From an uncultured Candidatus Actinomarina sp. (lineage in GTDB: Bacteria > Actinomycetota > Acidimicrobiia > Actinomarinales > Actinomarinaceae), in assembly GCA_902609285.1 (NCBI GenBank), contig CACLRL010000007.1, positions 1 through 57,151 of the forward strand: a stretch of 57,151 nucleotides of DNA. Direction: 5' to 3'. Shown piece by piece: positions 10,791-20,411 of this stretch (its first letter is position 1; each line of letters starts with the position of its first letter). The position numbers and the translations under genes are program-made. Under the pieces are notes generated by a model, which saw only the letters and a program-made list of their open reading frames with translations, was not told the origin of the DNA and searched no databases.

Positions 10791-11081
10791 ATGGATAATT
10801 TAGTAGAACTGATTACTCAAAATGCAGAAGGAAAAGACCTTAGTGTTTTAGGTGGAACTGTGAAACTGGTTGTTGATGATCAAACTGTATTTGTAACACC
10901 TGAAGGAGATGTTTCTTCAAGCGATGAAGATGCAGACTGCACAATGACTATTGACTCTGAGACTATGCTGTCAATAATGAACGGTGAGACTAGTGGTCAA
11001 GCAGCTTTTATGACTGGAAAATTAAAAGTTTCTGGGGATATGGGTATCGCTTTAAAAACTCAAGCATTTTTGGGTAATTAA
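10791..11081 (+). CDS. SCP2 sterol-binding domain protein
   Basis: DCTMTIDSETMLSIMNGETSGQAAFMTGKLKVSGDMGIALKTQAF is SCP2-like; GGAGG ribosome-binding site upstream. Confidence 0.85.
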   Translation: MDNLVELITQNAEGKDLSVLGGTVKLVVDDQTVFVTPEGDVSSSDEDADCTMTIDSETMLSIMNGETSGQAAFMTGKLKVSGDMGIALKTQAFLGN

Positions 11082-11091
11082 ATTAAAATTG

Positions 11092-11165
11092 GGGCCTGTA
11101 GCTCAGTTGGTTAGAGCAACGGACTCATAATCCGTCGGTCGCAGGTTCGAGTCCTGCCGGGCCCA
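11092..11165 (+). tRNA. tRNA with CAT anticodon (elongator Met, or lysidine-type Ile2)
   Basis: GGGCCTG...CGGGCCC acceptor (one G-U pair), anticodon loop actCATaat, T-arm GGTTCGAGTCC; no encoded CCA. Met versus Ile2 not resolved by eye. Confidence 0.92.
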
Positions 11166-11167
11166 CT

Positions 11168-13165
11168 GTGTATAAAAATATGATTATGAGCAAAATCAAT
11201 TCTCGTTTAATTGGATCAATTTTCGCTATAACATTATTAATTCCCCCAAATTTTGGTTTAAACCTTTATGGAATAAATTTTGAAGATATTCCATTGATAG
11301 GGATTTTTCTTATACTGCTATTAAATAAGTTAATGAATTTAAATCTTGATAGATTTGATATATCATTTCTTTCATTTTTTTTGACTTTTGTTATCTATAC
11401 AAGTCTCTTTATGAAAGAAATAAATTTGCTAAATCAAACAAATTTAAGATTCTACTTTTATTTTGCTCTTACTTATCTGTGTGTTGATTTTTTAAGAAAA
11501 AATAACTACAACATAATTGAAATTTTTCAACCTCTAGTGTTTGTTATGATTGCCAATTTTGTACTAATTATTTTTCAAATTGAACTGCCTGGAACAATTG
11601 ATGGTTGGATTAGTAATAATACTAATAGCGCTAATCCCTTAACCTCGGGTAGGCTTGGTGGGTTTCAAGGCGGGGGACCAAATGTAATTGGAATTATTTG
11701 TGCAATATCCTCTTTAATTTGTATTTACAACATAACTCAAAGTAAAAGCTTTAAAAAACATATATTTGAAGATAAGTTAAATTCTTTTTTTCTAATAATT
11801 TCATTACTTAATCTCTACTTAACATTTTCTAGAGGCTCTTACCTTGCTTTTGTTGTTGGTTTGTTGATAATTTTGTTATTTAGTAATTCAATCAACAAAA
11901 AATCCAAAATATACTTTTCAATTGGGACTTTGGGAATTTCTTTAATAGCTATATTTTTGTTTCCATCAATATTTTTAAAACAGTCAAACAGAGGATATCT
12001 CAGCTCCATTGCGATAATAAATATCGAAATTTTAAATGGAACTGGGGGTGGTAATTACATTAAGGAAGTCTATAAAGATTATCTTGTGACTTTAGACGAT
12101 GATACTTTAATTGATAAATTTAATATAGAGTATTCAGCCAATCAAAAAAAAGACATTAAGCCATCAAATGATGACAATAGTGAGAACCCAGCTCAAGGAT
12201 ATCTGAAAATGAAATTTGATTATAGAGATAATATATTACCTAGGTCTGTTGTTTCATTCTTTTTTTCGAACACTGGTGATGATTGGGTACAAATTGGTTC
12301 AAATCATACAAGCGGTGTAGTCATCGATTTATTTGATAATAGTTCATTTTTTGAAGTTGGTGGTTGGGCTGATGGACAGTCACCTGGAGGATCGTATCTC
12401 GATGGGTTTATAAACGACTTAACAATTAAAGTAGAAGAGTCTACTTACAGATATTATTTCACAGAAACCAACAGAGATAACAGCTATTTCATTTTTTTGC
12501 CAGCTTCAAAAGAATACTACGACAATAGGAATGACGGAAAAATAGTGTTTAAAGAAAATGGATTGAAATTGAAAAGACCACGCAGTTACTGGATTGCTAT
12601 TCCTAATGAAACAACTTTATCTGGTAAAGATTTTGAAATAACCCTAAATTTACATTTGGATAATATTCCAAAAGGAAATGAAACTTTGTTTAGTCAAAGT
12701 TCAATTTTAAAGATTGACGAAAAAGAAAATAATCAATCATGGAAGTGGTCAATTGTAGATGGAAAAATGTATTTCTTTTGGGTTGATGATATACAAAGTG
12801 GTTATTCGAACTTTTTAGGTGGTCAGAGTTTGAGATCTGGGCAATTGATTGCAGATGATGGAAAATTTAATACAATTATCTCAGAATTCTCTTTGTCACA
12901 ATTCGATGAAATTACAACCTCACATAACGGCTTTTTAACTATGGCAGTAGAGTATGGATTAATAATTGTTTTATTAATTTTATTGCTAATTTTTTATTCG
13001 ATATTTAGTAATTTTAAAAGAGCTTACGATATAGAATTAGCATTACTTTTTATGCTTCTTACCCAAAATCTTACAAACGATTTAGTTTATGCTCCAGATG
13101 TAGCAATATATTTTTGGCTAATTCCATTGTTTTTGTTTGAAAAATCTTTAAGAATCAATAATTGA
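11168..13165 (+). CDS. O-antigen polymerase/ligase (Wzy/WaaL superfamily) with a large beta-rich insert in the main periplasmic loop; real start probably ATG 11180 or 11186
   Basis: Multiple TM segments; GRLGGFQGGGPN; YLTFSRGSYLAFVVG; GTGGGNY and HNGFLTMAVEYGL separated by ~290 polar, beta-rich residues. Confidence 0.82.
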   Translation: MYKNMIMSKINSRLIGSIFAITLLIPPNFGLNLYGINFEDIPLIGIFLILLLNKLMNLNLDRFDISFLSFFLTFVIYTSLFMKEINLLNQTNLRFYFYFALTYLCVDFLRKNNYNIIEIFQPLVFVMIANFVLIIFQIELPGTIDGWISNNTNSANPLTSGRLGGFQGGGPNVIGIICAISSLICIYNITQSKSFKKHIFEDKLNSFFLIISLLNLYLTFSRGSYLAFVVGLLIILLFSNSINKKSKIYFSIGTLGISLIAIFLFPSIFLKQSNRGYLSSIAIINIEILNGTGGGNYIKEVYKDYLVTLDDDTLIDKFNIEYSANQKKDIKPSNDDNSENPAQGYLKMKFDYRDNILPRSVVSFFFSNTGDDWVQIGSNHTSGVVIDLFDNSSFFEVGGWADGQSPGGSYLDGFINDLTIKVEESTYRYYFTETNRDNSYFIFLPASKEYYDNRNDGKIVFKENGLKLKRPRSYWIAIPNETTLSGKDFEITLNLHLDNIPKGNETLFSQSSILKIDEKENNQSWKWSIVDGKMYFFWVDDIQSGYSNFLGGQSLRSGQLIADDGKFNTIISEFSLSQFDEITTSHNGFLTMAVEYGLIIVLLILLLIFYSIFSNFKRAYDIELALLFMLLTQNLTNDLVYAPDVAIYFWLIPLFLFEKSLRINN

Positions 13166-14278
13166 GTTCTTACTTAAAAAGTTTTTTATTGTCTCATTTA
13201 AAACTAAAACTTGTCTTCCATCTGACAAAGTTAGGTAATTTACCGGAGTTGTAAATTTATTTACATTATTTAGGTCAATGTTTCTAAATGTCCACAAGAT
13301 ATCTACAGCTTTATTTATTGTTAAGTTTTCATCAATAACGAAAGCATTCTCCAGTGCTTTTATAAAGGCATAAAGTTCATTGACAGATTCAAAATTTGTT
13401 AATTCATTGATAAGTTGCATTACTACATATTGCTGTCTTTCAATTCTTGATAAATCGCTAACTCCCGGCATAGGACGCCAATTTGAAATATCGTTACCAT
13501 CCTTATCAACAATTTTTTCTCCTACTAAGACCTCTGTAGATCTAGATACGACCCAATTTAAGGTGGCCAATCCATTGACTGTTTGGCATCCTTTTTGTAA
13601 TTCAAAACTAAATCCTTCTCTTTGAGTCTCATCTACACATATCTCTATCCCATCTACAGAGTCAATAATTTCTTCAAAACCTTCAAAATCGAAACTAGCA
13701 AAATGATTAATTCTTATCCCAGAGATACTGTAAATTGCAGCAGCTAAATTTTCTGCTCTTCCACCGCAATCATTTTTAATATATGAAGCATTTATTCTTT
13801 CTAAATTATTCGTACAATTATTTTTTATCAATAAATCTCTTGGAAAAGACAAAAGTGTAATTTTTTCTGTTTCTTTTTCAATAAGACCGAGAATGATTAC
13901 ATCTGCTCTTTTACCTTCCACATCACCTCTTGTTTCGGCAATTTTTTTTGATCTTTCGTCAGAACCGATAAGCAGGTATGCATCAAAATTATCAAGCTCT
14001 TCCTCGAAATTGTTGTAAAGTAATAATTCTTCAATTTGAGACTTATCTTCGCTTGAGATAATCAATTGATTTTCCAAATTTTCGGTTGCTTGAACTTCAG
14101 ATGAATTATTATTTTCAGGTTTTATAAGAGTTGTTGTAGTGACACCATCAACAATGTCATCTATAACTTCTTGACTAAATTCTTCGGTTTCTAGATTTGG
14201 CAAAAAAACTAAAATAATTATTGCTGCAATACTTATTAATCCAAGAAAAAGAAAAGTGTATTTATTAAAAATATTCAT
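13148..14278 (-). CDS. LytR-CpsA-Psr (LCP) family cell-wall polymer ligase
   Basis: N-terminal TM; YLLIGSDER, RADVIILG, LLSFPRDLLI, RINASY, GFEEIIDSVDGIEICV. Confidence 0.93.
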   Translation of the reverse strand: MNIFNKYTFLFLGLISIAAIIILVFLPNLETEEFSQEVIDDIVDGVTTTTLIKPENNNSSEVQATENLENQLIISSEDKSQIEELLLYNNFEEELDNFDAYLLIGSDERSKKIAETRGDVEGKRADVIILGLIEKETEKITLLSFPRDLLIKNNCTNNLERINASYIKNDCGGRAENLAAAIYSISGIRINHFASFDFEGFEEIIDSVDGIEICVDETQREGFSFELQKGCQTVNGLATLNWVVSRSTEVLVGEKIVDKDGNDISNWRPMPGVSDLSRIERQQYVVMQLINELTNFESVNELYAFIKALENAFVIDENLTINKAVDILWTFRNIDLNNVNKFTTPVNYLTLSDGRQVLVLNETIKNFLSKNSIIDS

Positions 14279-14328
14279 TAGATACCAAATTACATAGTAT
14301 AACTGTGTATTCTTTAATTGTGAAAAAT

Positions 14329-15033
14329 ATGAAATGTGTAATTGCAGCAGGGGGATTAGGAACCAGACTTCAAAATTTTAGAGATAATAAATCTACGAAA
14401 ATCTTATTAGAGGTAAATGGAGCTCCTATGATTAACCAACAAATAAAACAATTAAACAATTGGGGATTCGAAAATTTTGTAATAATTACAAATCCCGAAT
14501 ACTCAGATCTTATTCAAGATGTTGTAAAAAAAGCTCATAGTGAATTTCACATAGAATTTTCTGTTCAAGACAAGCCAAAAGGTATATCTCACGCTCTTCT
14601 ACAAGCAGAACATATTGTAAATAATGAGAAATTATTTTTTGTATTAGGAGATAATTTTTTTGAAAAGAATCCACTAGAAGGTTTTGATTTAGACGATTTC
14701 AAAGAAGGTGCATATATCTTTACAAAATCAGTAGATAACCCCAAAGAATTTGGAGTTGCCCAAATGGATAAAGAAGGAAATGTAATATCTATAGAAGAAA
14801 AACCCGAAATGCCTAAATCAAATAATGCAGTAGTTGGGGTATATATGTTTGATGAATCTGTATTTGAGATGATTTCAACCCTTCAACCATCAAAAAGAGG
14901 TGAATATGAAATAACCGATTTATGTAATTTATATGTCAATAATCAAAAGTGTAAAAATTTTTCAATTGACGGTTGGTGGATAGATGCCGGAACACCTGAA
15001 AGAATAATTGAACTTGAAGAGAAGTTAGGTTAA
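14329..15033 (+). CDS. Nucleotidyltransferase (RmlA-like sugar-phosphate NDP transferase)
   Basis: VIAAGGLGTRL...NKSTKILLEVNGAPMI; VLGDNFF; GWWIDAGTPERIIELE. Confidence 0.88.
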   Translation: MKCVIAAGGLGTRLQNFRDNKSTKILLEVNGAPMINQQIKQLNNWGFENFVIITNPEYSDLIQDVVKKAHSEFHIEFSVQDKPKGISHALLQAEHIVNNEKLFFVLGDNFFEKNPLEGFDLDDFKEGAYIFTKSVDNPKEFGVAQMDKEGNVISIEEKPEMPKSNNAVVGVYMFDESVFEMISTLQPSKRGEYEITDLCNLYVNNQKCKNFSIDGWWIDAGTPERIIELEEKLG

Positions 15034-16065
15034 TACTTTCAATCTTATTGAAATAAAATAAGTTAGAAAATAAATGAAAAATAAGGCTCCAATAAGCAAA
15101 TATGACATTTGTGTTGATGTAAATATTGAAAGATAAATTAATGCAAAAGTTCCGAGACTATAAATTAGAAATATAGAAAGAACTTTTTTTTCAGAAAATC
15201 CTTTGGCAAGCAATCTATGTGAGATATGGTCTGTTCCACCAGTAGTAGGGGATTTACCAATACTTATTCGGTAAGTTACCACAACAAGAAAATCAAGTAT
15301 AGGTACAGAAAAAATCAACAAAACAGGACTTAGTGTAGATGTATAAACAGTAATATCTTTTGGAGCCCAATTATATAGAATGCTCATAAACCCAAGACAG
15401 AAACCGATAAATAAACTACCAGAATCTCCAAAATATAGTTTTGCAGGTGGAAAATTGAAAAATAAAAAACCTCCAATTGCACAAAGTAACAGAATAGAAA
15501 TATCTGTTAATTTATATTGGTTTAAATAATTTGTTAATAGTGCAATCTGTATACAAATTGCTGATGAAACAACTACAGCAAGCCCGTCCATATTATCTAT
15601 AAAATTTATTGCATTCATTATCAATATAATCCAAATCGTTGAGACAATAAAATTTACATAATTATCACTTTCTATCCCGATTAACGATTCAAAATTTATA
15701 AAAATATTTAAATTGTAGAGAGGTATGTAAACAATAACTATTTGGAAAATGAGTTTTAAATACCATTTAAAATTGTATAAGTCATCCACCAAGCCTAAAA
15801 CTGAAATTACTACCGCAAAAAAGCCAATATAAAGAAAATTACTTTCTGCTTGTCCTAGAAGTCTTGTAGATATCAAAAATGCAATAGAACATGCAATACC
15901 ACCAAATGGAGGAACATATCTTGAAGAAAGTCTTTTTTCATTTTTTCTGTTTTTTGGAATAAAATCATGGGTTCTTTTTAGTGTTATCCAATTAAAAAGT
16001 AACGACAGTAAGATTGTTCCTATTGCGGCACTTTCTAGAGAGACTTGAAAATTAGATAAATTCAC
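15025..16065 (-). CDS. WecA/TagO/MraY-family undecaprenyl-phosphate sugar-1-P transferase
   Basis: Polytopic; VPPFGGIACSIAFL, GLVDDLYNFKWYLKL, NAINFIDNMDGLA, PPAKLYFGDSGSLFIGF. Confidence 0.93.
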   Translation of the reverse strand: MNLSNFQVSLESAAIGTILLSLLFNWITLKRTHDFIPKNRKNEKRLSSRYVPPFGGIACSIAFLISTRLLGQAESNFLYIGFFAVVISVLGLVDDLYNFKWYLKLIFQIVIVYIPLYNLNIFINFESLIGIESDNYVNFIVSTIWIILIMNAINFIDNMDGLAVVVSSAICIQIALLTNYLNQYKLTDISILLLCAIGGFLFFNFPPAKLYFGDSGSLFIGFCLGFMSILYNWAPKDITVYTSTLSPVLLIFSVPILDFLVVVTYRISIGKSPTTGGTDHISHRLLAKGFSEKKVLSIFLIYSLGTFALIYLSIFTSTQMSYLLIGALFFIYFLTYFISIRLKVLT

Positions 16066-17176
16066 TTTTATAGCTTTCTATCTCTTGCCTTAAATATTGA
16101 TAAATTTTACTGTATGCAGCTGCAATTTTCTCAGATGTATAGTTTTGATTAATCAGTTCTCTATTTAAATTAGCATTAGCTTCAAAAAAAATATTTGAAT
16201 TAGCTATTTCATCTAAATATTTTTTGAATTCTTGAATGTTATTACCTTCTACGAAAAATGAATTACTAAATTTTGAGCTCAAACCGGTTGTACCAGGAAT
16301 ATTATTTGATAAACATATTAAACCTGTATACAAAGACTCTAAAAGTATTCTTGAAGAACCTTCGTACCTTGACATAACAATGTTTATATCGTAATTACAA
16401 AGTTGTTTATTTACATCAATAGGTCCTAAATAATTTATAAAGTTATTATTTCTAATTTTATCCAAATCATCATTGCTCAATGAATCTGGGTTTCCTTCAT
16501 CTAAATCTCCAGCTAGATAAAATTCAAAACTGGAATCTTTCATTAATTTAGCTAGCTCCAGATATTCAAATACACCTTTGTCATTTATTAATCTTGTGGC
16601 CATAATTACTTTTAAATTTTCATTTTGGTATTCTTTTTTTATTTCAATTTCCTTAGTTTTGATTCCAGAGGTTGGGATTATGTAAGATTCACCTTGATAT
16701 TTTGAATAGTTAATAAAAGTTTTCTGATCTTCACTGTTTTGGAACATCAGAAAATCAAAGTTTTTATTTATTAAGTTTTTAATCAAAAAACTTAAAATTA
16801 GTTTTAAGAACTTAGCTTTAAAATTATTGCTAAATAGATAACCTAAACCAGTAACAGTAAGTATATTTTTAGTTTTCTTATTTTTAAAATGATTTGCAAA
16901 AGCGAACAATAAACCTGATTTTAAAGTAAACACGTGAAATATATCATCAGAATTTAAAGATTTTATTATTTTTTGGAGATTTCTTATTCCAGACAAATCT
17001 AAAATTTTATTTCTGTTAATTTCCCAATTTATTGTTTTTTCATAATAATTTTCAATTTCAGATTTATTTACATCAATAGGACAAACAGCCATAAATTTTG
17101 AGTCCTTAATATTAGATACAATGTCTTTTCTTGATTGAGTTAATATCCAATCCCAATGAGCTAAATAAACAATCAT
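16052..17176 (-). CDS. Glycosyltransferase, GT4-like; start re-set to MIVYLAHWDW
   Basis: LKVIMATRLINDKGVFEYLELAKLMKD, EFYLAGDLDEGNP, IVMSRYEGSSRILLESLYTGLICLSNNIPGTTGL. Confidence 0.85.
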   Translation of the reverse strand: MIVYLAHWDWILTQSRKDIVSNIKDSKFMAVCPIDVNKSEIENYYEKTINWEINRNKILDLSGIRNLQKIIKSLNSDDIFHVFTLKSGLLFAFANHFKNKKTKNILTVTGLGYLFSNNFKAKFLKLILSFLIKNLINKNFDFLMFQNSEDQKTFINYSKYQGESYIIPTSGIKTKEIEIKKEYQNENLKVIMATRLINDKGVFEYLELAKLMKDSSFEFYLAGDLDEGNPDSLSNDDLDKIRNNNFINYLGPIDVNKQLCNYDINIVMSRYEGSSRILLESLYTGLICLSNNIPGTTGLSSKFSNSFFVEGNNIQEFKKYLDEIANSNIFFEANANLNRELINQNYTSEKIAAAYSKIYQYLRQEIESYKSEFI

Positions 17177-17183
17177 TAATAAC

Positions 17184-17208
17184 ATTTTAAGTGTTAAAAT
17201 TGTTAACA
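17184..17208. promoter_or_regulatory. Overlapping inverted repeats in a divergent intergenic region (candidate operator)
   Basis: ATTTTAA-gtg-TTAAAAT (17184-17200) overlapping TGTTAA-aattg-TTAACA (17192-17208), between the divergent starts 17176 (-) and 17218 (+). Confidence 0.4.
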
Positions 17209-17217
17209 TTGCATAAT

Positions 17218-18420
17218 ATGAACATTGTCATCATAGGCACAGGGTATGTTGGTTTAGTCACTGGAGTAGGGTTGGCTAATCTAGGAAACACCATTAATTT
17301 TATTGATTTAGATGAAAATAAAATTAAAGATCTGTCTAGCAAAAAAATTACCTTCTATGAGCCTGGACTTGAAGATTATTTTAATAATGATGAAACCTTT
17401 AAAAGGATGTCTTTTTCATCAGACTATACAAGTATTGAGTGGGAAAATATTGATATTGTCTTTGTGTGCGTTCAAACACCAAATAATATTGAAACAAATT
17501 CTGTTGATACAAAGTTCTTAGAATCAGCGATAAAAGAAATAAATAATGTAAACAATAATGACTTAGTAATAACAGTGAAATCGACAATTCCTCCATATGA
17601 GATAGAAAAAGTATGTGAAAAAGTAGGAATGGATTCAAGCAAATTAACATTCAATCCTGAATTCCTAAGAGAAGGTACAGCTGTTGAAGATTTCTTTAAG
17701 CCTGACAGGATTATTCTTGGAGGAGCTGACAAAGAAAAATTAAATAAATTAATAGAGCTTTATAGTGAATTTGAGTGTGAAATTATTACAACTGATTCGA
17801 TTAGCTCTCAATTGATTAAATATCTAGCCAACACATATCTTCCTCTTCGATTATCTTTTGTAAATGAAGCAACGAGATTAATAGATTATTCTGGTGGAAA
17901 TTTAGATGATGTCCTAAAAGGTGTTGGTTTAGACAACAGAATTGGACAGCACTATTTTAGACCATCACCTTCTTGGGGCGGTTCATGTTTTCCAAAAGAC
18001 CTTGTCGAGGTAAACAATTTTTATGATCATGAAAAACTAAATCTTCCACTTATTTCTAACATTATTAGTTCAAACGATATTCATGTAAATTGGACTTCTC
18101 AAAATATCAGAGATTTGTATGAATCGAAAAACTTGGAAGGTGTAATTCTTATCGGTGCAGCATTCAAAGAAGACACAGATGATTTAAGAAACTCACCTAC
18201 AACAGAGGTATTTAAAAATCTTAGAAGTTCAATTGAAAATGTCATTATTTTTGATGAAATAATTAATAATGAAGATATAGTCAAATTCGATTATCTAGAA
18301 AGTCTAAATTCTCCTCATCTATTTGTTTTAATGTATCCAGTTAAAGAGTCAACACTTGAAAGGTTGAATAAAGTTATTGAGGAAACTAATTCTATAACTT
18401 ATATACCTTGGTCACTATGA
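17218..18420 (+). CDS. UDP-glucose/GDP-mannose dehydrogenase family, UDP-glucose 6-dehydrogenase-like
   Basis: MNIVIIGTGYVGLVTGVGLA, STIPP, NPEFLREGTAVEDFFKPDRIILGG, SWGGSCFPKD. Confidence 0.9.
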   Translation: MNIVIIGTGYVGLVTGVGLANLGNTINFIDLDENKIKDLSSKKITFYEPGLEDYFNNDETFKRMSFSSDYTSIEWENIDIVFVCVQTPNNIETNSVDTKFLESAIKEINNVNNNDLVITVKSTIPPYEIEKVCEKVGMDSSKLTFNPEFLREGTAVEDFFKPDRIILGGADKEKLNKLIELYSEFECEIITTDSISSQLIKYLANTYLPLRLSFVNEATRLIDYSGGNLDDVLKGVGLDNRIGQHYFRPSPSWGGSCFPKDLVEVNNFYDHEKLNLPLISNIISSNDIHVNWTSQNIRDLYESKNLEGVILIGAAFKEDTDDLRNSPTTEVFKNLRSSIENVIIFDEIINNEDIVKFDYLESLNSPHLFVLMYPVKESTLERLNKVIEETNSITYIPWSL

Positions 18421-19352
18421 ATATCGTAATTACTGGTGGTTCAGGATTTGTAGGATCTTATTTATCTGAAAAATTAATAAACGATGGACACGAGATTATT
18501 GTTGTGGATAATTTATTAACAGGTTCTACAGAAAATATAAATCATTTAATGCAAAACGAAAATTTTTCGTTCATTGAGCATGATGTTCAAAATCATATAG
18601 AAATAGAAACTAAGGTCGATCATGTTTTACATTTTGCAAGTGCAGCTTCACCGAAAGCATATACTGAACATCCAGTTAACACTTTAAAAGCTGGAAGTGT
18701 AGGCACTATAAACACACTGGGTTTAGCTAAAAAACATGATGCGGAATATTTACTTGCATCAACCTCAGAAGTGTATGGAGATCCGTTAATAAGCCCACAG
18801 ACTGAAGAATATTGGGGTAATGTAAATCCAAATGGTGAAAGAAGTATGTATGATGAAGCGAAAAGATTTGCAGAGGCAGCAGTTGCAACTTACTCAAGAT
18901 CCTATGATTTAAAAACTAAAATTGTAAGAATTTTCAATACTTATGGTCCAAGAATGCAATTAAACGATGGAAGAGTAGTAACAAATTTTATTGTTCAAGC
19001 ATTAAAAAATGAAAGTATAACAATATACGGAGATGGATCACAAACACGAAGCTTTTCATATGTAGAAGATACTGTTGCAGGAATAATTTCATTAATGAAT
19101 TCATCTGAATATGATGTTTTTAATATTGGTAATCCAAATGAAATGACAGTTGGCCAATTAGCAGAAAAAATTATTGAATTAACAGACTCAACATCTGAAA
19201 TAAAATATTTAGAACTTCCAAATGATGATCCAAAACAACGTAAACCTGATATTACCAAAGCTAAAACAAAATTAAATTGGGAACCAAAAGTAAATCTTGA
19301 AGATGGATTAACAAAAACTATTAAATGGGTTGAAGGGCAATTATCTAAATAA
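18417..19352 (+). CDS. NAD-dependent SDR, UDP-glucuronate decarboxylase (UXS)-like
   Basis: MNIVITGGSGFVGSYLSEKL; FASAASPKAYTEHPVNTLKAGSVGTIN; LLASTSEVYGDP; RIFNTYGPRM. Confidence 0.87.
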   Translation: MNIVITGGSGFVGSYLSEKLINDGHEIIVVDNLLTGSTENINHLMQNENFSFIEHDVQNHIEIETKVDHVLHFASAASPKAYTEHPVNTLKAGSVGTINTLGLAKKHDAEYLLASTSEVYGDPLISPQTEEYWGNVNPNGERSMYDEAKRFAEAAVATYSRSYDLKTKIVRIFNTYGPRMQLNDGRVVTNFIVQALKNESITIYGDGSQTRSFSYVEDTVAGIISLMNSSEYDVFNIGNPNEMTVGQLAEKIIELTDSTSEIKYLELPNDDPKQRKPDITKAKTKLNWEPKVNLEDGLTKTIKWVEGQLSK

Positions 19353-20406
19353 CTGCCAAGACTCTTTCTACAAGGTTGTTGACAGATTGCTTTTCTAATT
19401 TTGATTGCGAATAATTAATAATTTCATTGATTTCATGTTTTTTTAAATTTCCAATATTTGAGATTTTATTAGATAGATCTTCAGATGTTCCATCAAATTT
19501 AAATTTATCGACATATTTTTCAGGTAAAAGCTCGTCATAATCAGAATTAGAATAAAAATTAATAAGTCCATGCGACATTGTTTCAAGTACAGATTTATCA
19601 AAAAAGCCTTGTTCGGTATTGTTTATATGAAAACTTAGATTGGAAATTTTATTTATCAAATTTTTATGAGGGATACTATCCAAAAATTTTATATTTTCAT
19701 TAGATGCGTATTTTAATTTCAGCCCTTCAAAATATGCTTCATCTTTAGGTGATAGAGGACCACCTATAATTGATAATTCATGACTTGATCCATGTTCGCT
19801 ATTGAGAAATCCTGATATTGATTCATCAATTTTTTTTGACTCAGAAATTCTTGAGACGATTGCAAAATCTTTTGCATTAAAATTATCAATTTTTCGATAA
19901 AACTCATCAAATTTAATTGCATGGCCAATTACATGTAATTTATTTTTGTTATTTAATAACTTTTTGTAGGGAAATGAATTTTTTGATGCTGTAATAATTT
20001 TGTTGGAATAAATTGTTGCTTTTAGTAAAAAAATTTTTTTCAAAGAATCGGTAGGGCCTTTATGTGTGTACCAGAAAATAGATTTAATTTTTCTCATTTT
20101 AAGTATTGGTGAGGCAATAATCACCATTAACGAAGACATATGAGATAAGCAAAATTCATATTTGTTAGATTTAGTTAATTTATTAATTATTTTGAATAGA
20201 TTAATTACTTTTGCAATTCTTCCAAGCTCACTATCAATTGAAGATACTATGACATTTTTATCTACATCATCATCATTCCCTTTACTGAGACTAACTACAT
20301 GCACTTCATCAAATTTTTTTGCAAATGCATTTAACCAAGATATTGCAAATCCTAATGATGTATTTTTGGAATCTGTAGATATATTTAATACAAGAACTTT
20401 TTTCAT
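19345..20406 (-). CDS. Glycosyltransferase, GT1/GT4-like
   Basis: DFAIVSRISESKKIDESI, IIGGPLSPKDEAYFEGLK, ETMSHGLINFYSNSDYDELLP. Confidence 0.78.
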   Translation of the reverse strand: MKKVLVLNISTDSKNTSLGFAISWLNAFAKKFDEVHVVSLSKGNDDDVDKNVIVSSIDSELGRIAKVINLFKIINKLTKSNKYEFCLSHMSSLMVIIASPILKMRKIKSIFWYTHKGPTDSLKKIFLLKATIYSNKIITASKNSFPYKKLLNNKNKLHVIGHAIKFDEFYRKIDNFNAKDFAIVSRISESKKIDESISGFLNSEHGSSHELSIIGGPLSPKDEAYFEGLKLKYASNENIKFLDSIPHKNLINKISNLSFHINNTEQGFFDKSVLETMSHGLINFYSNSDYDELLPEKYVDKFKFDGTSEDLSNKISNIGNLKKHEINEIINYSQSKLEKQSVNNLVERVLAVI

Positions 20407-20411
20407 TTTTG

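Noticed and set aside
11092-11165. tRNA-CAT as an integrative-element attachment site
   Set aside because: No integrase and no second copy of the tRNA 3' segment was seen in the window; adjacency alone does not support an att site.
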